A stretch of 64,000 nucleotides of DNA from Sarcophilus harrisii (GCF_902635505.1 NC_045429.1:136396804-136460803), one strand, 5' to 3'. Counted from the stretch's first letter, positions 48,236 to 59,706 are shown. Numbers and translations are program-made. The notes: generated from the letters alone by a model not told the origin.

Positions 48236-50026
48236 ATTAAAAATAAAAGTCTCAGGAATTTAGCCTATCATTGTATGTGACATTGGGAACAGGATGGGTT
48301 TGATTTTAAGTTCTAAATCATTCTTGACAATGGAGGCTGGATAAACTGGTAAAAGTTTCTGTGTAACATACATAATGATATTTGTTTGCTATATTCAGCT
48401 AATCTTGGGTCAGTCTTTTTGAAGAGCTACTATGCTATCGTATCTAAATTAGCTCTGTATAACTGGAGTTTGTATTGCTCTGAGAAAGAAGAGTTGGTTA
48501 GCCACTCTAACTACTTCTCACTGCCTTAGCTTCTTCACTTGACAGCCTCCAATTGGGCATTCTGATTTGAGTACTGAACTTTATTTTTCATTTAAAAACA
48601 AAGCTAAAAAGAGGTCAGAATAGTTATAGCTTATTCTCACACCAAACCTAAAAATTTTAAAGACTGAAAAAAGAAATATATTAATATTCATTAATACAAA
48701 TATTTGAATTTAAGACCTAAACTAATTGTTCATTAATAGACTCCCCTCTTCTCCCCCTCACAGCAGTCTTTATATGTGCTTGCTTTTCATTGATAGACAA
48801 AAAGCTTTTTTTTTAATTAGACTTTTATATTAAAATAATAATTCACAAATAAGGGTCAAACAGTCTAGCATATTTCCCATCACTTCACCTCATTAGAATA
48901 TTTTAAAACAATTGGCAGATCTTTAGGGATAATCAGAAAGCTTTCAACTACTCCCTAGAATAGGGGTAAATACTACATTTAACAAAGTACTATAACTGTA
49001 TTGTAGTTCCCTCAGGCAATTACCCTATGTTCATTGCCACAAGCCCCATTTTCTATCCCCACTGAATAAGCATTTGGTCTGAGTACTCAGTTATCTTGTT
49101 ATTTCCTCCTTCCCTCTAGGTAGGTCATGAAATTCCTTTGTGAACAGTGTGAATCAAACAGTCACTTTTAAAAACTAAATATGTGCAGAATTCAGCCTTT
49201 AATGCTTCTCAGGAGCATTGATTCATATTATATGGAATTATAAAATAGTATCAGAAAAGGGCACTTTACATACTATAATAGTCATTTTATAAAGTTCAAT
49301 TTGGCAATTCTGAGCCCCATTTAATTTTCTGTGAAAATTCCCATATGGCATGAAGAAATTGCTCTTTGTGACTCTCAAGTCTTTTTCCAGGGCTTTAAAA
49401 TGACAACCTTTCAGAATTAGCACTTTGTCCAAGAACAGGCACTAAATTAATTATACCAAATAAAATCACATAAGTATCTTCATTAAAATAAATAATAAAA
49501 TAAAAACTATTTTCTCCCGTAATACCCTTTTGGGACTTAAATGCAAATCAGAATACTTTTCCACTCTGTGTTTTATTTTATTAGGAATCATTTGTAGTTC
49601 TTCATTTTCACTGATAGGTGGGGCTAGTAATTTCTGCATTAATTATAATATTTTAGCATTTTAAAATCTATACCTAGATGAAGTAGATACTTTGAGGCTT
49701 TAGAACTGATGAAACAGCATAATTTTCTTTTAATGGATAAAATCGTTTCCATTAGTATGTGAAGTATATCCTGATAACACTCTCTTACTGATTGTGAAAG
49801 CTATCTATGGGATTTCTGCCTCTTTTTTTTTTTAATGAAACCTAAAAAAATTCTGTAAGATGACATTCTTGACAATGACAATTGAAACTGAAGGCATTAT
49901 AATTGCATAGACCTTTGAGCTGAAGATAAAAAGAAATATTAATAAATTGGATGGACTCTTCCATAAGTAAGATTTCTCATTGCCCTATTCAGTACAAGTA
50001 TTTATTTTATACTAAAATCTATTGTA
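48236..50026. other. Unassigned AT-rich sequence
   Basis: No gene or assignable repeat over about 1.8 kb. The minus-strand ORF at 49238-49432 has no known domain. Confidence 0.5.
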
Positions 50027-50165
50027 GAGATTCTTAAACTGGGATACAGAAACAGTAAGTATATCTCAATAGATTCATGGAAAGATTTAAAGGGTTTCAT
50101 AAGCTTAGACAGAAAAAAATAATTACATCTCTATTTTTACTAACTGAAATTTAGAATTTCCATCA
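50027..50165 (+). mobile_element. hAT-like old DNA element, partial
   Basis: gattcttaaactgggataca followed by aattacatctctatttttac and ctgaaatttagaatttcc matches the layout of a widespread mammalian nonautonomous hAT. The right end was not found. Confidence 0.45.
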
Positions 50166-50414
50166 ATTATTTGTTTATCCAGGTTGTCAAAGTAGTTCAT
50201 GACCCAAAACCAGGGATCTCCCCAAGAATAATAGTCTTCCTGTTTCCCTTCCTGTAAAGAATTTAGATCTCCTTTGCAGAAGAATTCGGGGATTGAGGTG
50301 TGGGGAGAAGTTACAATATCCATTTTTGCCTGCCTTCAAATAACCCAAAGACAACCATTCCCACATGTGGACCTCTTTACATATGTAAAATCCACTTTCT
50401 CTATTCTTGGGACT

Positions 50415-50512
50415 TTTCCTGTGCCAAGAGCTAGGGTTAAAAATTTAAAAAGGACACTGTGCCCACTCTCAAGGAATTTATAATCTAATAGGGGAAGATA
50501 ATACTCAAAAGG
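50415..50512 (-). mobile_element. L2 3' end, reverse
   Basis: ctgtgccaagagctagggtt, ctcaaggaatttataatcta and ataggggaagataatac. Confidence 0.65.
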
Positions 50513-51476
50513 AAGCTTAATAGAATGGGAAGAGAACAGTCAGCTCTGAAAATCAATGACCAGACAGTCACAGAGGTTTTGCAACCAATGTTAATTCTAA
50601 AAATACTGAAGAGCTTACACAGGTTATTATAACCACAGTTAACTCTGAAAAAAAAAAAGTTAAAAATAAAATAAAATAAAACAAGGATAACAGCGTTCAC
50701 AGACAAAAAACTTTCTTTACTCCATTGGGGGAGGAGCAACTATATACATGTACCTGGTCCTCCTCTAAAAGGAAACCCACTTTAGTGTGAGCAAATCTCA
50801 ATATATATATCCTATTAGCTTTATAGTGAACTACTCCCATAACAATAAGGGGTAACAGCAATGAGACAAGTTTGATACATAGCAGGACTTCACGACTGAA
50901 ATACATCTTCTCCAGGTGCTTTTCTAAGCTCAGAGATCAGCTGGTGCTAGTTTTAAATAATTCTGGAATTTTGCTGTAACTGAGTTCATTTTCAGGATGT
51001 GTGTAAAGAATTGTTATGTCAAACTCTAGCCACAGCTTGCTTGCTGGGTTTTAGCTCTGGAAAAGAGGATGTCTCCTAATAGTAAAAAGAGAGGGGTGGT
51101 TTTGATATGGATCCTGAATGACACCAAGGGATACTTGGTAAGAGAGCATATTGTTCCCTAGAATCAAAGTCAAAGATAATAGTTGCTAGAAAATAGAATT
51201 TACCTGGAAGGCTGTCAGTCCCCTATAAGGGAAGATTTTTGTAGATGTTAAGTATTCTACTCTCTGGCCCTACAATCAGTTGAAAAAGGCATTTGAAAAA
51301 GAATTGAGAAAGTCAGGAATATAAACATCTGAATCATTCTTTTTAGTGATGAGATTTCTAGTGATCAGTTTATCTTGGGAGGAGGGCATATTTCCTGGAT
51401 TCTGAAGTCAAGCAGAATAACTAATGGAGTATTCTCAGAAGTACTCAGTTGCACAAGTTCTTACGGAACAAGGATA
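50513..51476. other. Unassigned sequence
   Basis: No gene or clear repeat seen; the small ORFs are unremarkable. Confidence 0.5.
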
Positions 51477-51668
51477 TTGTCTTATATTCATTCATCACAA
51501 TTTGTTGAACAATTCTACATTTGATAGATGACCATTTTATTTTTAGTCTTTCATACCATAAAAAGGATACCATAATTATTTATGTGTGTGATCATTCTAT
51601 CCCTTTGATTTTTGATCTCCTTGAGAAATATGCCTAATAGTGGTAATCATGGGGCTAAAACAAATGCA
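51477..51668 (-). mobile_element. L1 ORF2 C-terminal fragment, reverse, second subfamily
   Basis: tcatcacaatttgttgaaca, ccataaaaaggataccataa and tatgcctaatagtggtaatc read as reversed late ORF2 of the older L1 type. Confidence 0.65.
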
Positions 51669-51995
51669 GTCTGAATACCAAAGAGATCATAAAAAAAGGA
51701 AAAGGACCCACATGTGCAAAAATGTTTGTAGCAGCCCTTTTTGTGGTGGCAAGGAACTAGAGTAGATACCCATCAATTGGAGAATGGCTGAATAAGTTAT
51801 GGTGTATGAATATTATGAAATATTATTGTTCTATAAGAAACGATCAGCAGGATGACTTCAGAAAGGCCTAGAGAAACTTACATGAACTGATGCTAAATGA
51901 AGTGAACAGAACCAACAAGATTATGTGATGTCCAACTATGATGGATTTGACTTTTTTCAACAATGAGGTGATTCAAGACAATTCCAATAGGGGCA
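51669..51995 (+). mobile_element. L1 ORF2 end and 3' UTR start, sense
   Basis: ccaaagagatcataaaaaaa, atggctgaataagttatggt and gatgctaaatgaagtgaaca. It abuts the reversed L1 fragment on the left. Confidence 0.85.
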
Positions 51996-52004
51996 GGAAA
52001 GATA

Positions 52005-52305
52005 GATTTGAGCATCAACAGTACAGAGACAGATGGTAGTTAAATCCATGGTAGCTGATGAAATGTAATGAAGGAGAATATAGGGAGAATGTAGGACTAA
52101 GTGTTGGAGGAATAATTGAAGGATATGGTATAGATGAAGATTCAGCAAAAGAGACAAAGAAAGACTGGTCAGATAGGAAGAAAACCAGGAAACAACAATG
52201 TTCAGAAAACCTAGAGAAAAGAAGTATCAAGGAGAAGTGAGTGAGTGGTCAACAGCATTAAAGGCTGCAGAAAGGTCAAGGAGAATGAGAATTGAGAAAA
52301 ACCCA
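52005..52305 (-). mobile_element. L2 reverse transcriptase fragment, reverse
   Basis: The minus-strand translation contains FLSDQSFFVSFAESSS and HGFNYHLSLYC, which match the L2/CR1-clade RT stretch before the YADD box. It is diverged. Confidence 0.75.
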
Positions 52306-52319
52306 TTTTACAATTTTGT

Positions 52320-53075
52320 TTTTGTTCCTGCATTTCTAGCTTGTTCATACTCACAGACCACCCTCCTAGTTGAGGCCTTTAATAGTTTTTACCTAAACTA
52401 TTAGAATAGTTTCACAATCAGCCTACCCTGCCTCAGTCTCTCCCTTTATCCTCCACTAAAGCATAGGCCTGCCCTTGTTACACAGCAGCTCAAAAAGTTG
52501 TCTCTTACCTTAGATCACATGAAATCCTTTAATACTCAATATCCTTTACAATATGATCCAATCTACTTTTCAAGGTAGACACATACACATATACATATAT
52601 ACACACAAATATATACATATACATATGTATGCTGTATATTTTATATACATATGCATATATATGTGTCTGTGTATGTATGTGTGTACAATCCCCTTCATGA
52701 ACTCTACTTCCTAGTCAAACTGACCAACACAATATTATAATGCCATACTCTGTACCTTTGCTCAGACTGCCCCTCTAGTCTGGGATGAAATCTCTTTATG
52801 CTCCTTAGAATCCCTTCAAAGTTTAGATCAAATGCTACTTCCCAAAAGTGCATTTTCTGACCTCCATCTACCTGTTTATGCCCACACCACCTCCCAAAGT
52901 ATACTTTTTATCTACTGTCTACATATTTTGTATTTCTTTACAAACTGCTTCCCCAAGAAAACATAAAATCTTTAAAAACAGATATTATTCTGTTTTTGTC
53001 TTTGTAACTCTTAACAAGTAGGAGAGTGCCTAGCATTTTGGAGGCACTTAGTAAATGCTTGTTGATGGTTTGTTC
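52320..53075 (+). mobile_element. L2 3' end, sense, with an internal TA/CA expansion
   Basis: cctaccctgcctcagtctct through gctcagactgcccctctagt, gatcaaatgctacttcccaa, to the tail gcacttagtaaatgcttgtt. An (ACATAT)n-like run at about 52575-52685 interrupts it. Confidence 0.8.
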
Positions 53076-53079
53076 TCAA

Positions 53080-53215
53080 CCTGTTAGAATCTTTTTTTGA
53101 GACCAGCTCAAATGCTATTTCTTCCATGAAGTATTTCTCTATTTCCCTTAAGCTAAAAGAGAGCACTTTTCTCATAAAACTGGATGCTTTTTTCTCTTAT
53201 TTTCATTTATCATAT
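53080..53215 (+). mobile_element. L2-like 3' fragment, sense
   Basis: gaccagctcaaatgctattt and ttccatgaagtatttctcta repeat the order seen within the preceding L2. Confidence 0.5.
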
Positions 53216-53254
53216 CCTATCTTGTACCACATATCTTGTCCCTGTCTCATAGCC

Positions 53255-53495
53255 AGCAAGTTTTAAAGTTAGCATTTGAATCCAAATCTCCTGACTCCAA
53301 GTCCACTACTTTTTCCCAGGATAACAGTCTGCCTTTTACATTTGCTGTGCACATTGAAGTTCACAGAGTACTTTCCTCACAACAATCTTATAGGGGAATG
53401 CAGATATCATTATTCCCATTTTATAGCTATGGAAACTGAGGCATAGAGGTAAATAATTTGACCACACTTATACAGCTTGTATGAGAACTGATGTC
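53255..53495 (-). mobile_element. MIR, reverse (possibly two)
   Basis: gcatttgaatccaaatctcc near 53270, then cctcacaacaatcttatagg, ccattttatagctatggaaa and cagcttgtatgagaactg. The order suggests a SINE head fragment followed by a second reversed MIR. Confidence 0.65.
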
Positions 53496-54207
53496 AATTA
53501 TCCCTTCCACATCACAGGGGTGAGAGTTGTAGCACTTCCCAAAATCTGGAAAATGTACATAAAAGTTTTGGGGCCTTCATACCAGAGAAAAAAAGTTGAA
53601 TTTTTTTCTTTTTCTTTATAGGATGTTTATAGTACCTTACTGTAAATTTTGAGCTAAATATAGTTCATCATAGGTTCTGTATCATCTGCTGGCTTTCATG
53701 ATTCTTCTCCAGTTTCTGTAAAATTCTCCCCAAATTCCCATTTAATTTCTTATGTCGCATTGGCAAAAGTCACAATGTGGAAGGAGTAACTGGATTGCAT
53801 TCTTCCCACTATGTCAAACTGAAAGCTCCAAAAGACAATGAATGAATATCCATTTTTGACCTTAACAACTAACAAAGTAACATCCATAGTAGAGGCTTAA
53901 TAAATTTTTGTGGAGGTAACTTTACTAATATATAATAGAGTAAATTCCTATCTAGAATGGCTGGGCTAATAAGCAGTCTGGTTCTCTTGTTATTTTTCAG
54001 AGGTACTGGATTTTTAAGTTAATTCCTAATGTTTTTGTAATTACTAGGAAGCTAGTTTGAATTTTTGACAGTCAACAACTACAGAGGATGGAATTTAGCC
54101 ACTTTAGTTTCCTTTCTCTTCCATTCTCTTGACATTGCAACTAACCTATCTAGGTTTAATTTCTCCAAATTTCCTCAATTGTAAAAACGGAAATTTGGAC
54201 TAGATTA
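53496..54207. other. Unassigned sequence
   Basis: No gene or clear repeat recognised. Confidence 0.5.
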
Positions 54208-54330
54208 ACCAATCAACAAGCATTTATTGAGTGCCTGCTATTTGCCAATCAAAGTGTCAAATGCTGGACATACAGTGCCAGCATTGCCCCAAACTTCAGA
54301 CCCTCAAGGAATTTACAAATTTCATTAAGG
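54208..54330 (-). mobile_element. L2 3' end, reverse
   Basis: caatcaacaagcatttattg, agtgcctgctatttgccaat and accctcaaggaatttacaaa. Confidence 0.8.
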
Positions 54331-54348
54331 ACATTCTAAATCCTGAAT

Positions 54349-54615
54349 TAGGCAGCTAGGTGGCGCCATAGTGCACAGAGTGCCAGACTTGGCAGTGAGG
54401 AAGACTCTTCTTGCCTAAATTCAAATTGATCTCAGACACTTACTAAGCTGTGTGATCCTGGGCAAGTCACTTAATCCTCTTTGCTTCAGTTTCCTCATCT
54501 GTAAAATGAGCTGGAGAAGGAATTGGCAAATCACTCCAGTGCCTGTGCCAGCAAAATCCCAAAATAGGGTCATATAAGGAGTCGGAAAGGAATGAAATAA
54601 TTCAATAACAAAAAA
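54349..54615 (+). mobile_element. Mar1-type CORE-SINE, well preserved
   Basis: ggcagctaggtggcgccata head, gtgatcctgggcaagtcact, tcatctgtaaaatgagctgg, gcaaatcactccagtgcctg and an RTE-like aatgaaataattcaataaca tail. Confidence 0.88.
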
Positions 54616-54904
54616 GAAGGGCAAGTGAAGGACATTCATTACTTTTCCTATTTCCAGTGAGAGTTGCCATTAGTACTATTTCTAGCTTCTAAATGCTAAA
54701 TTGCTAAAATGCTCTGTTTCATAGTTTCTTTAGACTTTCCAGGTCTAAAACTATGATCCTTGAATATGACTGAAAAAAGTAATAGAAGCATGGTTCTTCA
54801 TTCTACTTGAAATAAAATATTATCAATTAATGTGCAAACAAAAAGGATATCTAGATATATATATCACTGTACTTTGCAAAAATAAATTTATACATACCTT
54901 CTCT

Positions 54905-55139
54905 GCTACCAAATCTCTCACTTGTTTTCAGTACCAAATTACCAATTACCTACCTGAAATTTCAAACTGGATGCCTCAAATGCAGCATGTCCAAAATAAC
55001 TCATTGATGTTCCTCCCACAAAATTCAGTCCTCTTCCAAATTTTCCTCTTTCTTTGGAAATTCTTACCATTTTTCCATTTTCCCACATTTGTAACTCTTA
55101 TAATTGAAGAAAAAAGATGGTTTCAGTTTCATGCTTCAG
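54905..55139 (+). mobile_element. L2 reverse transcriptase fragment, sense
   Basis: The + translation reads ITNYLPEISNWMPQMQHVQNNSL, matching the L2 stretch with ISNWMSxxxLxLNxxKTE that follows the YADD box. The 111-codon ORF at 54830-55165 is a remnant of this, not a host gene. Confidence 0.75.
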
Positions 55140-55245
55140 TAAATCTCCCAAAGTCACACAGCTAGTAAGTGTCTGAGGTTGGATCTAAATTCAGGTTTCT
55201 CTGACTCTGGGACCAGTGCTCCATGTGCTACCTAGTTGCCACTTC
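55140..55245 (-). mobile_element. SINE, reverse
   Basis: caaagtcacacagctagtaa, ctaaattcaggtttctctga and a gtgctacctagttgcc head. Confidence 0.75.
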
Positions 55246-55265
55246 TAGCATTTTATGTGGTCTAG

Positions 55266-55605
55266 CTAAAAGTTTCCTAAATTGTAGATCTTAGCCCTAT
55301 ATGAGGTCAAGTAACTGAATGTGGAAGTCATGAAAAATTTGGCAATGATAAAAGGTTTCTGAATTCAATGATCAAAAATTAATTCAAAATCAAATGCATA
55401 ATGAATCTGGGGTGTTTCTGGTAACACTTGCCTTACTACATTGTGAAACTTAACTGCAGCCTTAGTTCTGAATACACACAATATGCATACTCTGCATTAT
55501 GTATGCACGAATGCTGCCAGAAATACCTTGGCTCAGATTGGAGACAGGATCGAATAAAAATTTCTCCAGTGAAAAAAAATAGAAAAAACTGAAGAAGCCC
55601 TGGTT
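55266..55605 (+). mobile_element. hAT-like DNA element, longer relative of the MITEs
   Basis: A degenerate left end (agtttcctaaattgtag), then a tatatgaggtcaagtaactg body like 44.2 kb, extended to a right end aactgaagaagccctgg. It is about 340 bp against about 190 bp for the other two copies. Confidence 0.6.
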
Positions 55606-55609
55606 TAGC

Positions 55610-55795
55610 TAACCAGGCTTTCTCTTTATATCTACACCAGCCTCACAATCTCCTGTTTTTATGCTTCTGCACTATTAGTCCTTTCTGTCTAGAACTCATT
55701 TGTTCTCCACCTCTACCTTTGAGGATATTTTTTCAAGATGTGGTTTGAGCATCACCTTTTCTCCCATATTGAAAGTACATGACTTCGTGGTCAAA
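55610..55795 (+). mobile_element. L2 3' region, sense
   Basis: ccagcctcacaatctcctgt, gcttctgcactattagtcct and gatgtggtttgagcatcacc follow L2 order. Confidence 0.5.
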
Positions 55796-55924
55796 AGGGC
55801 TTAATGGTTTTCAAAACAGTTTTTTCTGGAAGCCACTCTAATTACTTTTCATAAAACAATAGAAATTCAAAATACAATTGAACCTTAGAGATTATTGAAG
55901 ACATAAAAACAAAAAAGAGTCATC

Positions 55925-56095
55925 TCCAGTTATCCTGATCTATATCTGGCCACTGGACCCAGATGGTTCTAGAGGAGAATGTGACACTTGTAAGGTCACT
56001 TAACACAATCTTACCTCATTCAAATCCAATTCACTTGCATGTCATGGAATCACCTTCTTGAAGTCATGGTCATCTTGGAAAAGGAAAGACAAACA
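55925..56095 (+). mobile_element. Marsupial SINE
   Basis: ctggacccagatggttctag, tcaaatccaattcacttgca and gtcatggtcatcttggaaaa with an aaagacaaacaat tail form a layout I recognise from marsupial genomes. I cannot name the family with certainty. Confidence 0.65.
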
Positions 56096-56154
56096 ATAGA
56101 AACAAAGGCATAGAAAGGCTGATTTGCCCAAGATTACACAAAGCTAGTTAGCAG

Positions 56155-56315
56155 CATTTATATTATAATACAACATTTATTAAATGTCAATGAAATGCAG
56201 AAAACTATTTGGTACAGGAATAAAGGAGACAATAAAATGTAAATTGATCATTTTTCCTACTTTTAAGAAGCTTACAATCTGGATAAGACATCACCACATA
56301 TACAGAAAAAACTTA
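56155..56315 (-). mobile_element. L2 3' end, reverse
   Basis: tacaacatttattaaatgtc, gcagaaaactatttggtaca and aagcttacaatctggataag. The following L1 appears inserted in its continuation. Confidence 0.6.
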
Positions 56316-56328
56316 GGTTCAAATTTTC

Positions 56329-56968
56329 TTTATTATTATTATTATTAAAGCTTATTTTTCAAAACACATGCATAGGTAATATTTAACATTTCCCCCTTGT
56401 AAAACCTTGTGTTGCAAATTTTTCCCTCCCTTCCCCCCCATAGAAAATAATCCAATATATGTTAAACAGGTGCAAAGCTTCCATACATATTTCCACAATC
56501 ATGCTGCACAAGAAAAATCAGATCAAAAAGGAAAAAAATAAGAAAACAAAATGCAAGCGAACAACAACAAAAAGAGTGAAAATACCATGTTGTGATGATC
56601 CACACTCAGTTCCCATTCTTCTCTCTGGGTGCATATGGCCCTCTTCATCACAAGACCATTGGAACTGGCCTGTATCATCTCATTGTTAAAAAGGACCATG
56701 TCCATCAGAATTGATTTTCATATAATCTTGCTGTTGCTATGTACAATGATCTCCTGGTTCTGTTCACTTCATTCAGCATCAGTTTATGTAAGTCTCTCCA
56801 GGCCTCTCTGACATCATCCTGCTGATCATTTCTTATGGAACAATAATATTCCATAATATTCATATACCATAACTTATTCAGCCATTCTCCAACTGACAGG
56901 CATCCATCCACTTAGTTTTCAGGTTTTTGCCACTAAAAAAAGGGCTGCCCCAGCATTTCTGCATATGT
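56329..56968 (-). mobile_element. L1 3' end with target duplication
   Basis: The minus-strand 3' UTR and ORF2 C-terminus end in a TTA-rich tail at the left. The exact 13-bp repeat ggttcaaattttc lies at 56316-56328 and 56969-56981. Confidence 0.92.
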
Positions 56969-56981
56969 GGTTCAAATTTTC

Positions 56982-57940
56982 AAGGAGAGATATATACCAA
57001 AAGAAATATAATTCTAGCAGTTGTATGATGATGAATTGGCAGAGAAAATGAGGGTAATACAAGAATATAAGGAGGGGGATGGTTTTAAAAAAAAAAAAAA
57101 AGATCTTTCCTGGACATGTACCTGTGGGCCTAATTAAATGGTAGGAGATATATAGTGATGTAATCAGTAAAACCTCAAAACTGATTTTTTATGAAGTTAG
57201 CAAGAAAGAAATGTCAAACACTAAGGTTATGCACGAGAAGCCATGAGGCTTATATAGGGATGAATATATAGTTTTGTAGTTTATAAGGGCATTTAGCAGT
57301 TCTGGATCAGTAGTGAACAAACTAAATAGTAGAAATTATTCCAGAGATGAGAATTCAAAAGTGTGGTTGAGAAGTTCAGTGGGCAAAGGATTCTAAGCTA
57401 GTCATAATGGCAACATATACATAAAAATCCATGGAGTTAGAATTGGAAAAGGAGGTATGAAAAAGCAAAATGATGTCAATACAGCTAGAGGGTAAGAATC
57501 AAGAGACCAAAGGTCACAAATAAGAGCTAAGATTAGGTGCAATGTGAATGAAGAAATAAGAAAGGTAAGACTAGAGGCTATTTACTAGTAGGCCGAAATT
57601 TCAAAGTTCTGAATTTAAAGGTGCAATTCTCCAAAAAAGACTGATTTTAAATGTGCAAATGTGATGATTTGTGGCTGAATTAAAGAGTGAAGAAGCATGA
57701 CCTTACAAATGAGATAAGATGAATTGTATTTCAAAAAATTACTTTCGGTTACTTTAATTAGTTCTAATTTTGTCTTCCACAATTTGATGTCATTTCCTAT
57801 TTCCACCTTTGTCTTAAAAGACTCTCCTCCATACAAACTAGACTCATCCTTGTTGTCTCACCTTACACTTTGTCTTTGCTGAGGTTGTTGCTTATGCTTA
57901 AAGCCACTTCTTTCACCTTTGCATACAGAGCTATCTATTC
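56982..57940. other. Unassigned sequence
   Basis: A/T-rich with an A-run near 57085-57101. Some purine-rich phrases could be decayed reversed L2, but the match is too weak to call. Confidence 0.4.
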
Positions 57941-57945
57941 CCTTT

Positions 57946-59080
57946 AACCTTAATTTAACGGTCACTTTATCTAGAAAGTCTCTCTGATATTTAGGAAAAG
58001 TGTTTTTCACCTTAATTCAACGGTCACTTTATCTAGAAAGTCTCTCTGATATTTAGGAAAAGTGTTTTTCACCTTAATTCAACGGTCACTTTATCTAGAA
58101 AGTCTCTCTTATATTTAGGAAAAGTGTTTTTAACCTTAATTCAACGGTCACTTTATCTAGAAAATCTCTCTGATATTTAGGAAAAGTGTTTTTTTTTTTT
58201 TTCCCCTCTGGGTATTCAGACATTTTTTTTTTCTTTTTTAATGGCCTTTTATTTACAGGTTATATGCATGGGTAACTTTACAGCATTAACAATTGCCAAA
58301 CCTCTTGTTCCAATTTTTCACCTCCTTCCCCTCCACCCCCTCCCCCAGATGGCAGGATGACCAGTAGATGTTAAATATATTAAAATATAAATTAGATACA
58401 CAATAAGTATACATGACCAAAACATTATTTTGCTGTACAAAAAGAATCAGACTCTGAAATTGTACAATTAGCTTGTGAAGGAAATTAAAAATGCAGGTGT
58501 GCATAAATATAGGGATTGGGAATTCAATGTAATGATTTTTAGTCATCTCCCAGAGTTCTTTCTCTGGGCGTAGCTGGTTCAGTTCATTACTGCTCCATTG
58601 GAAATGATTTGGTTGATCTCATTGCTGAGGATGGCCAGATCCATCAGAACTGGTCATCATATAGTATTGTTGTTGAAGTATATAATGATCTCCTGGTCCT
58701 GCTCATTTCACTCAGCATCAGTTCATGTAAGTCTCTCCAGGCCTTTCTGAAATCATCCTGTTGGTCATTTCTTACAGAACAGTAATATTCCATAATATTC
58801 ATATACCACAATTTATTCAGCCATTCTCCAACTGATGGGCATCCACTCAGTTTCCAGTTTCTAGACACTACAAAAAGGGCTGTCACAAACATTCGTGCAC
58901 ATACAGGTCCCTTTCCCTTTATGATCTCTTTGGGGATATTTAGGAAAAGTGTCTTTAACCTTAATTCAATGGTCACTTTATCTAGAAAGTCTCTCTGATA
59001 TTTAGGAAAAGTGTTTTTCACCTTAATTCAACGGTCACTTTATCTAGAAAGTCTCTCTGATACTTAGGAAAAGTGTTTTT
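57946..59080. repeat. 62-bp minisatellite, about six copies, split by an L1
   Basis: A 62-bp unit repeats head to tail. The cggtcactttatc block recurs at 57959, 58021, 58083 and 58145, then after the L1 at 58970 (variant tggtcac) and 59032, always 62 bp apart. Units differ by only a few bases. The array ends about 490 bp before the TFB1M start codon. The L1 at about 58189-58935 interrupts the fourth unit. Confidence 0.92.
58189..58935 (-). mobile_element. Young 5'-truncated L1 inside the 62-bp minisatellite
   Basis: Read on the minus strand, this is the end of L1 ORF2 and a full 3' UTR (region 58235-58560), 5'-truncated at about 58935. gatatttaggaaaagtg occurs immediately on both sides (17 bp), but it is also part of the minisatellite unit, so it is target-site duplication or repeat or both. 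The tail is double: T-run 58189-58202, then 20 bp of non-L1 sequence (58203-58222), then a second T-run. The copy is close to the one at 29.5 kb, so both look recent. Confidence 0.9.
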
Positions 59081-59541
59081 AGCTGAAAGGAATGCTTGTT
59101 AATAACAACCTGCCAACTGGAGCTTTATTTTGCTTCTCTATTATTCAATCATCAAACAACACATCTGTTATGCTGTTTAAAACCAGAGGCTGGCGCATGA
59201 TAGGTGCTCGTTAAGAGCTTGCACACAGTAGGTGGCGTGCACAAACATTGAAAACTGCTCTAGTTCTTGGAGCCCGGGCACCGAGGCAGATTTATTCAAA
59301 GGGAAGATGATTGGCTGCTGTGGAGGAAGCAGCGGAAAGCAGAGAGCAGAAGCCAATCGCTAGCTGCAGCTGCTCCAGGATTCCCAAAGGACTGGGGAAA
59401 GGGCATTCCCCGGGAACTTGGCGTCACGGAGGCGACGTTTACGTCGGGAGGCGGGCTTTCCTGTTCCGATTTTTGGCAACTTCCGGCGGCGGCACCCAAT
59501 CGGAGACGGCATCCGAGAGGGGTGGTCCCTTGCCCAGGCCC

Positions 59542-59547
59542 ATGTGA
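59542..59547 (+). promoter_or_regulatory. Start-stop uORF (ATG TGA) before TFB1M
   Basis: An ATG followed directly by TGA lies 27 bases before the TFB1M ATG and in the same frame. If transcription starts upstream, this would be a minimal upstream ORF able to stall or divert scanning ribosomes. The main ATG has a T at -3 and a G at +4, so its context is also not strong. Inclusion in the mRNA is not proven. Confidence 0.5.

Positions 59548-59706
<159 letters not shown>

Noticed and set aside
54830-55165. 111-codon ORF
   Set aside because: It is an L2 reverse transcriptase remnant.
1-59000. Possible exons of NOX3, the expected neighbour upstream of TFB1M in mammals
   Set aside because: I looked for NADPH-oxidase-like C-terminal coding sequence and saw none. 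The neighbour, if conserved, lies outside the window.
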